NCBI GenBank assembly: GCA_036429605.1
Contig: JAVFKD010000016.1
Location: 4,464,001-4,528,000, forward strand
Length of the DNA: 64,000 bases
Reading direction: 5' to 3'
Source: Cladobotryum mycophilum
Taxonomy: Eukaryota; Ascomycota; Sordariomycetes; Hypocreales; Hypocreaceae
The notes below the pieces were generated by a model that worked only from the letters and a program-made list of their open reading frames with translations, was not told the origin of the DNA and made no database searches. The stretch's first letter is position 1; the number at the start of each line of letters is the position of its first letter. Below, piece after piece: positions 48,765 through 59,575 of this stretch. Both the position numbers and the translations under genes were made by a program.

Positions 48765-50165
48765 AGTAAATGTCTGATTACACCTCATTCCTATCCGAAC
48801 GAACCCGCTCTCTGTTTCCTCGACTTCTCTATTCCTAGGTCTATCTATCTATTAAACTTACACCTCTCTGCACGCAAATATGAAAGGGATAGCAGTCCCT
48901 AGAAATAGCTTATACAAAAGCTTAAAAAAGCTTACCCGACGCGGTAGACGTGATAAACACGCGACGATCACAGCTATAACCAGAGCCACTGCTAAGGCTA
49001 TAGTATAAATAGCCCTAGCTTAAGCCTAAGCTATAGTAGCTAAAACCACTAGCCTAAAAATTACTAACCTAGAAACCATAGATGTAATAGAGATAAATTT
49101 AGACATTAACCTAAATAAGTAATTAAACAAAAAGGCCTAAAAGGCCTAATAATAATAAAAAACCTTAAATACTATATAACACATCCAGGCTACTCTTAAG
49201 GCTATAACTAAAGCCTAAGCTATCTAACCTTTCTATAAGGATCTTATTAACTAGCTAAAAAAGGTAATTAAACTAAAATAACAGGAATAACTAAGAATAC
49301 CTTTATATAGCTTTATAGCTAAGAAAGGCCTAGAAGATAGCCGATAGGCAGAATAAACCCTAGAAAGAACTATAATAGCTAAGGAACCTATAGCTAAGGA
49401 ACCTATAGTAGCTAAAACAGTATCTTAAAAGCCTAGAAAAACAAACCTATAAGTTATTCTTAAGCTAGAAACTGGATATAGCTTCCAAAAACCACTACCC
49501 TCAATCACACTAAGGAACAAACTAAACCAAGCTCTAAGAGCCAAGAGTATAGCTAGTATACAGCAATCAGCTAAAAATAATATAATTATCACAACCATAT
49601 TAGCTCAACTAACCAATAACCTTCTTACCCAATAAGACCTTTTAGAAAAGACCTTTCAAGAATACCCAATTAAACTAGCCAAGGCCCCTACTAGATAGAT
49701 CAAACTAATAGCTTATAGGGTACTAATCCTAGAAGAAATAGACATTCTTAGTATCTTTTAGGAAGAAATAGAGACCTTTAACCCGATTAAGATTATAGGC
49801 TAACCTAGATGGCTTAAAACACTATTCGAAGAATAAAAAACTAGCTTAGTAGTATTTGCAATACTAATAGAAGTATATAATATATATAGCAAAAAAGAAG
49901 GACTTTATATAGTTAGGGTTAGAACTAAGGTAGTCCTGTATAAAGCCTATATAGCCAAGACCTAGTGCTTCTATTGCCTAGGCTTTAACTATGACCCTGG
50001 GAACTGCCGAAAGGCCTATAAATGTGCTATATGTGCTGGTAGTTATAGCACAAAGAATCACAGCTGCCTTAGCTGTAAGGCCAGCTCTAGCTACTAATAC
50101 CAGGAACCTAAATGCGCCAATTGTATGGGTAACCACTAGGTAAATAGCATAGACTGCGCAGCGCA
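48765..50165 (+). mobile_element. LINE fragment: 5' leader and ORF1 with zinc knuckles, degraded
   Basis: ORF1 starts at about 48880 (MKGIAVPRNSLYKSLKKL) and continues as an Ala-rich helical segment. It ends with Cys-rich zinc knuckles, CFYCLGFNYDPGNC, CAICAGSYSTKNHSC and CANCMGNH (49970-50140), typical of the nucleic-acid-binding ORF1 protein of Tad-like LINEs. It matches the 5' part of the minus-strand LINE near 35430. Stops are common but less dense than elsewhere. The copy breaks at about 50165. Confidence 0.75.
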
Positions 50166-52649
50166 GCAGCCGGTTCAAGTAACTTGATCAAATCTTTCAA
50201 TCAATCAATCAAATTGAAGGCTTTAAAATAGCCAAGTAAGTAAATAAGGTTACTGTAATATTTAAAGTATTTGGTAAGTAAAATAGGGTAGATTTTTATA
50301 TAGAAAAGGGTTATTTTAGGTTATTCTTGGTTAAAAAAGTAAGTATATTATTTAATTAGTTAAGAATATAATAACCTTTCTTTTAATAATATTATATAAT
50401 AAACATTAAAAGATTAATTTAATGTATTATTTCTTTTATTTTTACTTAAATATAATAAGTTTTATAATATTTAATAAGTGGCGGCGATTAGGTTTTATTT
50501 CATAGCTTTAAAATATAATTAATGTTACCTTTGCCTTTAAGTCTAATCTTACTAGTCGTGATGGTTTTAAATCTCTGCTATTCACGATATACAGTAGTAA
50601 ACATTACGTTCTCGAGAAACATATTACAAAGAAGAGCTCGCGCGGCTGTATAATATAAATATTAAAACACAAGTCTTTTATATATTAGCTTATTAGTAAT
50701 AATTAATTTAATAGTATTTATTAGGTATATAATATTTGTAATTAATAAGGCAAAATAGTAATATTTAATACTATTATAATATTATCCCTATGATTCTATC
50801 TTTAGAATAAGCATCGGCTTAAGAAACCGACTAATTCTAATAGAGATATGCCTTTAGTCTTTGAATTTAATAATACCCTCCTTTTAAGCAAAAGACTATA
50901 GTATTATATAGTAATATTATATATTTAGATCGATTAGATCTATGAGCTTATGCTTATTTTTATTATTGATTCTAATTAGCTTTTTTTAGCTTTTAATAAT
51001 AATTATCTATAGGAAATATTTATTAGGTTTAATCCAGGGTTTTTAAAGTAAATTAATTAGAGCTAAGATAGTTAATGTAAGTAATTTAATTGTATATTCA
51101 ATAATAAAAAGAGAGAGATTCAGAGTGAGTTCTATAAAGCTCTTATACAAATCTATCTTGGCTTTGATCTATAGACCTTACTAAATCGATTAGCTATACT
51201 AAGAGTAACTGACCACTTTTTTAGTAATAACAGCAGTTAATAATAACACCTCCTCGCATTAAAATAACACCCTGGGGCTTATTCTAAAAAAAGCTTATAA
51301 TAATACTCAAAAAGATTATCTATAATTAAAGTATTTAAGATTAGCTTGGAACTATAGTCTTAAATAATACATTAAATAATATAATATATTTATTATATCT
51401 TTTTAATATATTAAACCTATTGATAACTAAAAAAATATAAAAAAGTATTAAATATAATATTATAGTTATATACTTAACCTTATTGCCTATACTTACTTTT
51501 ATAGTCAAGATAGCGAGTCGTTTAAACAGGAATTATAATTTTATATACTTATAGATTACTTAAACGATGATCTTAAGTATTAAAGGAAAAAAGCCTAATT
51601 AATAAGCTTTATAATATTATCAAATTTATTAAGGCTTTGCTTTAATGTATAAAGGAATTTAAGAAGTCTATGCTAAAAGACTATAATAATAGTGATTTTA
51701 TATTTATTAATAAATCGGATAGGAAGCTTAAGTTTATTATTAATAATAAAACATATTGGAATTCTATATATCTTATAATTGAACGTGCTTTAGTTAAGTA
51801 ATAATAGCTTTAAACCTTTCTTAATTAAAATTAACTCTATTATAATCTCTTTATATAAATTCCTAAAAATAATATTCTTATAATTAAAGATTAAAGGCTT
51901 TTAATTAAGATTAGAGAGGTTTTAAAATTACTTTAGGAATAGAGTATATATTATTAAAGATAGGAAAAGAATAGTAACTATAGCCGGCTTTAGGAAATTA
52001 TAACTGGCTTTAAATTTCTTTTTATGTATTTTAAGTATTAGAAGGTATATTTTATATTCCCTATAAACAAAAAAATTAAATAAACTTAATTATAAATATA
52101 ATCTTTAATTTCTACCTAATTAAGATGAACTCGATCTTTGTAATATAACCGGCTAAGCTTATAATCTTTTTAATTAATATAATCAGATTTTATTAATAGC
52201 CTTCTAGAGTATATAAAAAAGGAATATACTATATAGGCTTAATAGATTAATTACCTTTAAGGGGATTTAAAGCAGTATCTATGGGTTTTTATTATAAATA
52301 TATAGCAAAAACTTAACAAATACTATATCTAGCTTAGAGACTTATTGTTATATATAGTATTAATTATCCTATATCCTAGCTTTGGCTATCATTAGCTTAA
52401 GGACTATTAGAATAGTAAGGAATAGTTGGTTTGATTTTATGATATAAAGGAAAGTCTTGCAGATTACTAGGCTTATTAGTATAAGAATTAACATAAAAAA
52501 GGCCCTACCGAAGCCACATTATTTTAAAGAGTCTTTTAATATCTTATAGGCCTCTAAGAAAAAAACCAGAAAAAAGTAATTATATACAATAGCTTAAGAC
52601 TATAGTAATAGTATTAACTAATAGAGCTATTAAACTAAAGAAATACTAT
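50166..52649. other. AT-rich degraded DNA, possible body of an unassigned element
   Basis: It begins with CAGCCGGTTCAAGTAA (50168), whose near-complement TTATTTGAACCGGCTG ends at 54402, so a 4.2-kb element with inverted ends may cover this stretch. Plus-frame remnants near 51900-52640 indicate a former protein (for example KKGPTEATLF), but no family was recognised. Confidence 0.4.
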
Positions 52650-52660
52650 AACCTTGGCCT

Positions 52661-53707
52661 AGGCAGGCCCCTTGGAATAAGGAACCTAAAGCTACTATCC
52701 TAATCAGCCAAGCCTCCAAGAAGGAAGCCAAAAAGCAACACCTACAGTTACTAGAAGACCTTACCTTTGATAACTACCGAGCCTTCTATACAGACGGCTC
52801 GCAGGGTACTCATAAAGGTACTAGCACTAACTCATGTGCATACTATGAAGACAGCCCAAGCCGGCAAACTGAAGCAGCGAAAACAGCGAGAGTAGCAAGA
52901 TTCTGGAACCTAGGACCTTACATAGAAGTAGCTGATGCCGAGCTTATAGCAATCTCTAAGGTCCTAGATGCCCTACTATTATCCAGGACAAACCAACCAA
53001 CAGCCTATATCTTTGTTGACAGCCAAGCAGCTATAATGAAGATCAAAGGCCCTGGAGAGATTAGTTACAGAATCCGGGCTCAGCTGCACCTCCTATCACA
53101 GCAAAGCATAGCCATTACAGTTGCCTGGGTACCCAGCCACACAGGGATCCCAGGGAATGAAATAGCTGATCAGTTAGCTAAGAAAGGGCTAGAAGCCTCG
53201 TATAGAGGCCGCCCATACGCCTCTCTTAGCTACCTAAACCGGAAGATAAGAAAAGTCATAGTACAGCAGTGGCAGACTAGCTGGGCCAGTGAAGAGATGA
53301 GAGAGGAGACAGGCCAGAGAGCGAGAGGCCTAGGCACCCAATACCGCAGGATAGCTCAAGATAACCTTAGCTTTTCGCTAAAAGCTAACCTAGTCAAGGG
53401 ACCGAGACCAACCCAGTCAGCCTATATCCAGCTAAAACTAGGGATAGGGTATCTTAAAAGCTATCAAAAAGCCATAAAGAACCTCCCTGACGACCGCTGT
53501 AGATGTAGCCAACGACACACAACGCAACACCTGCTGCTACGCTGTAGCAGATACCAAGGGCCTAGAAAGGCCCTGCAGAAGGCCTTAGGGCCAGGAGCCC
53601 AGCTAACGTTACAGAAGCTCTTCACAACAAAACTAGGAAAGGAAGCCCTAATAGGCTTCCTTACTAGCACGAAGATCTGTACGCGAAGCTGGTTTTTAGA
53701 AGAGTAG
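52661..53707 (+). CDS. C-terminal part of LINE ORF2: RNase H and zinc-binding tail
   Basis: Open from the truncation point to the stop at 53705-53707, about 348 codons, without its own start. The first ATG is at 53036. The RNase H catalytic residues are all visible: Asp in FYTDGSQGTHKG, Glu in VADAELIAISK, Asp in YIFVDSQAA, and the C-terminal Asp in VPSHTGIPGNEIADQLAKKG. A Cys/His zinc-binding tail follows (CRCSQRHTTQHLLLRC). It removes the RNA strand during retrotransposition in the complete element. Here it is a 5'-truncated fragment and not expected to be translated usefully. Confidence 0.85.
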   Translation, partial: RQAPWNKEPKATILISQASKKEAKKQHLQLLEDLTFDNYRAFYTDGSQGTHKGTSTNSCAYYEDSPSRQTEAAKTARVARFWNLGPYIEVADAELIAISKVLDALLLSRTNQPTAYIFVDSQAAIMKIKGPGEISYRIRAQLHLLSQQSIAITVAWVPSHTGIPGNEIADQLAKKGLEASYRGRPYASLSYLNRKIRKVIVQQWQTSWASEEMREETGQRARGLGTQYRRIAQDNLSFSLKANLVKGPRPTQSAYIQLKLGIGYLKSYQKAIKNLPDDRCRCSQRHTTQHLLLRCSRYQGPRKALQKALGPGAQLTLQKLFTTKLGKEALIGFLTSTKICTRSWFLEE

Positions 53708-53943
53708 ATATAGGCTGATTAGTTAGCTAGTCAGCCTAGAGGCTAAGGGACATACATAACGCTTGGAACTAGGAGAAAGAAAACCACCAACTGGAAAACA
53801 CAATGCCTTATACTGTTAGCTTGAAAGCTAGCCAGCTAGCTACTATTCTAGAAAGTCACTGTACAGTAAGCTTTTAGATAGATAGATAGCCGCTTCATAG
53901 GCCTTCGGCCTCCATAAGCGTAATGAATGAAAAAAAAAAAAAA
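52662..53943 (+). mobile_element. 5'-truncated LINE insertion, not RIP-mutated, with target duplication
   Basis: Begins inside the ORF2 RNase H region and ends with a 3' UTR (AAGCGTAATGAATG) and poly-A. It is flanked by AACCTTGGCCTA at 52650-52661 and 53944-53955, a 12-bp target duplication. Truncation at the 5' end, poly-A and target duplication together are the mark of target-primed reverse transcription. GC content is normal and the frame is open, in sharp contrast to the degraded copies of the same family at 29774 and 54405. Confidence 0.92.
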
Positions 53944-53955
53944 AACCTTGGCCTA

Positions 53956-54404
53956 ATATAGTTTTATAATCTAATTACTTAATGGATATCAAAAAAATAA
54001 TTTTCTAATCTTATATAGACTAGTATTAGATATCTTAATTATCCTAGCTATATTAGCTAACTATAAAAAGATATTTAGTCTTATAAAGTTAATATTATTA
54101 TCGTAAAGGCTATTAATAAAACTAAAGATTTTAAAAAAATATAATATATAAAAAATTAGTTATAGTATAAAACTATTATAATTAGTAAAAAGTCTATTAT
54201 ATTAGATAATAGGAATAAGGTATAAAAAATAATAAAATATTAAAAGAAAAAGAAATATATATTTTAGTATATAGTGATAGCTTTAACTTTAATTCAGTCA
54301 AATACTTTAAGTACTTATTAAACAAGCAAATCGACCCAGTCGGATAAACCAAGTAATCAAGTCATACCCCTATATTTGATTTATTTGAACCGGCTGCAGC
54401 CCTA
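53956..54404. other. AT-rich degraded DNA
   Basis: Continuation of the pre-insertion sequence of the truncated LINE. It ends with TTTGATTTATTTGAACCGGCTG, the right counterpart of the inverted end at 50168. Confidence 0.5.
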
Positions 54405-55795
54405 AGAGGCTATACTTGAGGCAGGTTTTTTAAAGCCTAACTTCAACCGGGGGATAGCTACTTCCAGTTCTAATGCCCTGTATAGGGACCTTTTAAAAGC
54501 CCCTAGAATCCTAGTTAGGGCGAGGTTCTATAGTTATTGGATTTAATAGATGAGGTTCTTTTGTCCTGGTCTTTTATACTAAAAGGGGACTTTATAATCT
54601 ACTATAGAACTTATATAGACTATATAGAGCAGACGTAGGGCTTATACAGGTAGCCTGTATTGCATATTGCCTAGTCTTTGAAGGCCTTGGAAGGCTTTGG
54701 TAACCTGTTTAAGCTTTTTTATTACATAGTGTTTAAAGTTAAGTTAATAGTCTAGCCAGATCCCTAGCCATTTAACCAGTGGTTTAGGCTTAATAGCTAG
54801 GTTAGCTATAACAAGCCTTTTTATTATTAGCCAGTGGTATCTTGCAAAATGGATAAGCTTGGTTTTGTCTAGGTCAAACTGGACCCCTTGCGGTCCTACT
54901 TCTTTGATAAGCTTAGCTACTATAGTCTCTAAAGCCCTACAGTTCTAATAGGCTGATCTTAATGATACAGATAGACTAAAGTTATTAATATAACTAAGCT
55001 AAAAAACCCAATCTACTATTATATCTCTAATATAGATTAAAAACAAGATAGAAAATATAAGTGATTCTTGTAGGATCCCTATAACTATATCTGTTAGCTG
55101 TTATATTTAGTTATTAAAGTCTAACTAGATTTTTCTGTTTGATAAAAAGGAATCTACCCAGCTAATAAGGGTTTTAAAAAGGTTTAGCCTCTTTAGTATC
55201 TTTAATAGCTTTGGCTTTGATACATGATTAAAGGCGCTCTTAATATCCAGGAATAGGGTTATAATTACTATCTGGTTAATAGCTTTTCTTAATAACTACT
55301 GACTTTCGATATAGTTCATAAATAAAAAAACTATATTAACAGCTAACCTCTGTTTCTAGCCACTAAGCTAGCTTAGGTTTAAGAGGTTTTATGTAACTGC
55401 TAGATAGCTTAGCCTGCTTGTAACTATCTTTTCTAAGACCTTCCCTAGGCAGTTAAATAATACAATGACTTTATATGCCTTTAGGTTACTATAGTCTAGC
55501 TTATTAGCCTTTAGCAGGATAATTCCAATTATTTCTCTCCAGCTAGCTAGTTAGTACCCTACTGTAAATAAGGCTTAGTAAGCTTTATTTAATAGGGTTA
55601 ATATCGTCGAGTAAGTCTTTTATATTAGAAGAATGTTAATTATATTAAGGCCTAGGGCCTTCTTACTAGCTAATAAGAAGATAGCCCATTAGACTTCTAT
55701 ATCCTCTAACTTTAGCTATTTTCAGTAGGTCCTTTTAAAAGTGGGTCCTGTTAGTTCCTCCTTGCCGACTATTTTTTTTTTTTTTCATTCATTAC
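54405..55795 (-). mobile_element. LINE fragment: reverse transcriptase region, degraded
   Basis: About 1350 bp aligned with 31193-32540 of the minus-strand LINE, same orientation, covering the reverse transcriptase domain. The catalytic motif again reads YINN. It is less mutated than the 29774 copy. At 55772-55795 a T14 run followed by CATTCATTAC occurs, the complement of the LINE 3' terminus plus poly-A, placed on the wrong side for a simple insertion. Confidence 0.75.
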
Positions 55796-55797
55796 AG

Positions 55798-56349
55798 AAA
55801 CTATGTCGTCAGCCTTCCACATAAGCTTGACCGTACAACGTATCAAGAGAGCTATAAAGCTTTTGCAGAAATCGCCAAAGAGGCGTTGAAATCAGGGCTA
55901 AGTATGGCGTATGGCTCTCAACCTATATATCAGGCTGGGGTGGAAGCAAGTTCTGACACCCCACTCGGACTTGTGAGGGCGGATCAAGACTGTAGGTTTT
56001 CTCTTGTCACGATTAACGAACGCCTTGGCAGCTCCATGCCTATGCTAATTGTGTACATAAAACAGTTTTACATGCTACAATTCAGTGGAAATCTGCCTCA
56101 AGTGATCGAATTGCCAAATCAATCATCCATAACATTGGTGATCGAATCGCCAACATCTCGTCCAGCCACGGCTCGAACCTCTCATATCGGTTCATGAATG
56201 ATGCATATGATGGACAAAATGTTCTCTCTAGTTACGTCATTAAAAACATTCAGAGGCTGTGAAGGGTTACTCGCATGTATGATCCCCATGGCGTCTTTCA
56301 AAAACTTCAACATGGGGGTTGGCTGCTGAGCCGAAAGCTGTCTTTTTGA
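55798..56349 (+). pseudogene. FAD-linked oxidoreductase, C-terminal third
   Basis: Opens directly after the LINE terminus with NYVVSLPHKLDRTTYQES, FAEIAKEALKSG and SSDTPLGLVRADQ. After what looks like an intron (acceptor near 56077) come QWKSASSDRIAKSI, YRFMNDAYDGQNVL, RMYDPHGVFQKLQHG and GWLLSRK. This is the BBE-type C-terminus of FAD-linked oxidoreductases of the same subfamily as 15928-17195. There is no FAD-binding domain upstream. A TGA at 56260-56262 interrupts the last part. It complements the left fragment with little overlap or gap, so both may come from one gene. Confidence 0.82.
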
Positions 56350-56427
56350 ATCACGGAAACTGCTTCATCAATAAGTCACGTAATTAGTGTATTGAATGGA
56401 CTTGGTCTACAAAATGAAGGCGGCCTA

Positions 56428-56456
56428 AATATATATATATATGTGTGTGTGTGTGT
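56428..56456. repeat. AT/GT microsatellite
   Basis: About seven AT units followed directly by about seven GT units. Confidence 0.85.
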
Positions 56457-56994
56457 TGAATGTAAGAGTAATATGCTGTTGAATACTGGATTACGCCTTC
56501 ACTGCCTGGATTTTATGTTCGTTCAGTTTGGTGTAGTTACATCCTCCCAATAAAACACTCTCACCATTTCTATCTGTTATTCCATCCGAATCCTAACATT
56601 CACTTTCACGAATTTATCACTGCTTTTGTGGATGCCAGCTCCGGCGCTACTCATGGACTACTTATCCTTAGCTCAGGGACCTCAGGCATTGCTCAGTCAT
56701 ACCTCATAGCCAGGAGGAGTATAAATAACAACGTGAGGTAAAGGGCTATGTTTGCCAAGGGCCATTTCTAACCGTCCAGGCTGTATAATGAGCCATTTCA
56801 TTGTCTGAGTTAATATTTAAGCTGGCCCACGGTTCTCTTCTTGGCCATCTTAGACTTACTCTACTTTCACTTTTTATGATATTTCTTGGCCTCGCTCTAT
56901 GTCAGCTCACAGGCCATTCCCTGTGACGAACCGTCATACTATCACGCTAATAGGCAAAAGATTAGACCACAATCTCGTTAAACTACAAACCCAC

Positions 56995-57019
56995 AATATA
57001 TATATATATATATATGTGT
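56995..57019. repeat. AT microsatellite
   Basis: About eleven AT/TA units followed by GTGTA. Confidence 0.8.
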
Positions 57020-57116
57020 ATCTCTTCCCATTGCAATGCCTGATGTTATATAGGCTGGCCCTAGAGATCTTATACTGACGGTAAAAGCATCAATAGGCAT
57101 TAGCAATCGTTCATTT

Positions 57117-58179
57117 CTAACAGCTTTTGCTAGCATCGAATGTAAAGCAGGAGAGCTCTAGGCCACTGAGTCCCCACGTATCCGAGTTAAGAAGTGGTTG
57201 GATAAAACTTTTTAACGTATGATCATGAGCTTCAAGGTGCTCAGGCAGGGCGTTTTCTTTCGTTGATGGATGACTCCACCCAACATACTCGTTGGTACGG
57301 CGCCAAAAGATCTTTCTTTCTCCCGGTCGAACCTCTTTTTGAGCGCGATACAATGTCGGTGAATCAAACGTTCTGAGTGTTTTCTTAAGAGAAGACACAC
57401 TGAAACCGGCAAATGGTTTTGATGGCTTTGGTGACCAGAGCTTTTGTTTACGTGCATGTGATATTAAGGAGCCGAGCATCATTGATGAACAGTCAAAATC
57501 ACATTGCTTCCCATTGCCTAGGGTTTCTCCAAGCTCATGTAATTTTTCAATTAAGCTCCCTAAGCACATGTTCCGTCTAAATTCTATCATACCTATGGAT
57601 CATGTTAGCCTCGACCGAGAGCTCTTGCTTACCAGTTAACATACTTAGTATTTCAGGACGAATGGGGAGCTCATAAGTAGACATGTGGCCTGTGTAACTC
57701 AGTATTGCTTCAGCAGTTGAGCTTCGGAAGAGATCAGAGTTACGGAAAACCGAACTAATCAGGATCAACTGTGACAGTTTGAGACATGGATAGGAGGGCG
57801 GCCGTGGATTGATTTGATGGAGCCATAGGGTTGCAAAATGTACAACTGCGTTCTGACATGCCAAATCATCAACAATAGCTGCAATGTGCGCGAGCATATC
57901 TAGGGTCGGCTTGTCAGGGAGCTTATGGTTTTGTGCGTGTATAATATTCATAATAATTTCGAAGGCCTCGGGATTGAATATTGGCTCGAACCTCCAATGA
58001 CGAAGGCCGTCGGACATTTGCGGCACTGATTCTGTATAAGATCCCTCAAACATAACCTTGGCACGGCGAGAAGCCATTGCGAGATGCTTCATAGAAACTT
58101 TGAACTGAACTTCTTCGGTAGATTGAAGGATAATTAACACATCCCCATCGGGATCAATGGTTATAAGTCGAGGGAACAT
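57117..58179 (-). CDS. BTB/POZ domain protein
   Basis: Two exons, 57633-58179 and 57117-57592, joined across a 40-bp intron (GTAAGC...CATAG, branch-like GCTAAC) to 340 residues. The N-terminal half is a fungal BTB fold: ITIDPDGDVLIIL, FKVSMKHLAMASRRAKVMF, FEIIMNIIHAQNHKLP, LAHIAAIVDDLACQNAVVHF and LILISSVFRNSDLF. The C-terminal half has no known domain but contains a Cys-rich stretch. BTB domains mediate protein-protein contacts, often with cullin-3 ligases; the partner is unknown. Large families of such genes occur in ascomycetes. The frame is intact. It is the first intact gene right of the AT-rich block. Confidence 0.82.
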
Positions 58180-58284
58180 GTTTACTGTTAGCCTGAGCTT
58201 AGTCAGTTTATTATAATTTATAATACATTAGGAAAAGACAGAGAGGGGGAGGAATGAATACCTGAGGCTAGAGGAAGCTTTGCC

Positions 58285-58293
58285 ATTTATATA
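58285..58293 (-). promoter_or_regulatory. putative TATA box of the BTB gene
   Basis: Minus strand reads TATATAAAT, about 105 bp before the start codon at 58179. Confidence 0.45.
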
Positions 58294-59575
58294 CAGTTTG
58301 CTTGTCTTCTGCTAGATGATTCACTGGTATGGCATTGAAGCCGACAGCGTGGGCTATAACTGACCCTACCTACTCTTGTTAGATGCATTGCAGAATGAAA
58401 TATAACCTTTTCGGTCGAGGGGAGCGTCCTAGCTCAATGCCACTTACGCATCGCTACCGAATACGAGATACCTAGCAGTGACCTTAAAATTATATGGAGA
58501 TGTCAGTATAAAGAGGGCATGGCATCAGTCATTTACCGCTGTGGCAATAAGCTTTGCAAGTATCGTACAAGAAAATAAACTAAATAGGATGGCGCAAAGG
58601 TTTTTCTTCTTTTTTTAATAACCAAGTCTGATAATGCTGCTATTTTCCCAGTAAAAATGCGTCACGTTATCAAACTACAATTGCAGGTGAAGTGCAATAG
58701 ATCAGATGCAGCTCAACAAAGTTGGAAGCGCTCAGAGGCCTTCTTATTTCATCAGCTGACTTTATATGTAGGAATGCCTAACCAAGACCAGTTGATCGCC
58801 GTATTATCCCATACCTGACACATATGAAGTTCTGTCTTCTAAGGGGTTGTAATAAATAGAGTTAATGACCTTCTTATTTCCCCCGCTTTGTCCCATGAAA
58901 TTCTCTCTATGACGACACACGGTGTCATACGTCTCGAAAAGTTTGCCACACGCATGTGGGAGTCCAGTCTCGAAGGGTTAATTCAGGTCTAACGTAGGCT
59001 TATATTGCGTCAGTGAATACTAGCCCTCTCTAGTATAGAGACGGATAAAAGCAAGTGACGCTATTGTCGAGATTTTTCCTGAAAATTACTACCTTCTCAA
59101 AAAGAAGATTGTCTAGAATCTATCTACTAAGATACGTCTATTCCTTGATTTATTATATCCCTGTTCTTGATCTCGTTGAAGGCAACGCGAGCGGAGAACT
59201 TAATAATAAAGCAGCGGATAGTACATAATATTTTTCTCTTTTCTCTAGCTATAATACTATGGGGCTTAACAGTTATTGTGGCTTAGGAGATGTTTATGTA
59301 GTAGGTAATAATGCTTAACTATTTGGATTAAAAAAAGTCTCATCTCCCGTCTACCAGGATCTGGAACAGATAGATGTTCCTACCAACGGCGTTTACTCGC
59401 AGGTGTGGAGAACGATGTGTATCCTGCCATCCAGTCGAAATAAGCGGTTCCCCTGCGTGGGCTTCGGTCTCAGACACGGCCAGATAACGCCAATATTCAA
59501 AACAGAGAAGGTTTGTTGGCATTCACATATATCTTTCAAAGAGAAGGCGTAAAACTCACCATGCTGCCCATGTAG
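58294..59575. other. intergenic region, possible 5' remains of the helicase gene
   Basis: No clear gene. Close to 59400-59570 short plus-strand frames lead into the helicase relic and may be damaged upstream coding sequence, but I could not join them with confidence. Confidence 0.4.

Larger units (their letters stand above)
56350..57116. other. intergenic region with two microsatellites
   Basis: Normal composition. Contains (AT)n(GT)n at 56428-56456 and (AT)n at 56995-57019. No gene recognised. Confidence 0.6.

Noticed and set aside
17196..55797. The block as a giant Starship-type element
   Set aside because: No tyrosine-recombinase captain frame is visible at either border, and the content is explained by nested ordinary transposons.
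17190..55797. TACAG on both borders as a proven target duplication
   Set aside because: The right copy overlaps the LINE 3' terminus (ATTAC plus AG), so five matching bases can be chance.
58420..58480. Possible tRNA-like stretch
   Set aside because: No consistent A and B boxes or cloverleaf stems could be paired.
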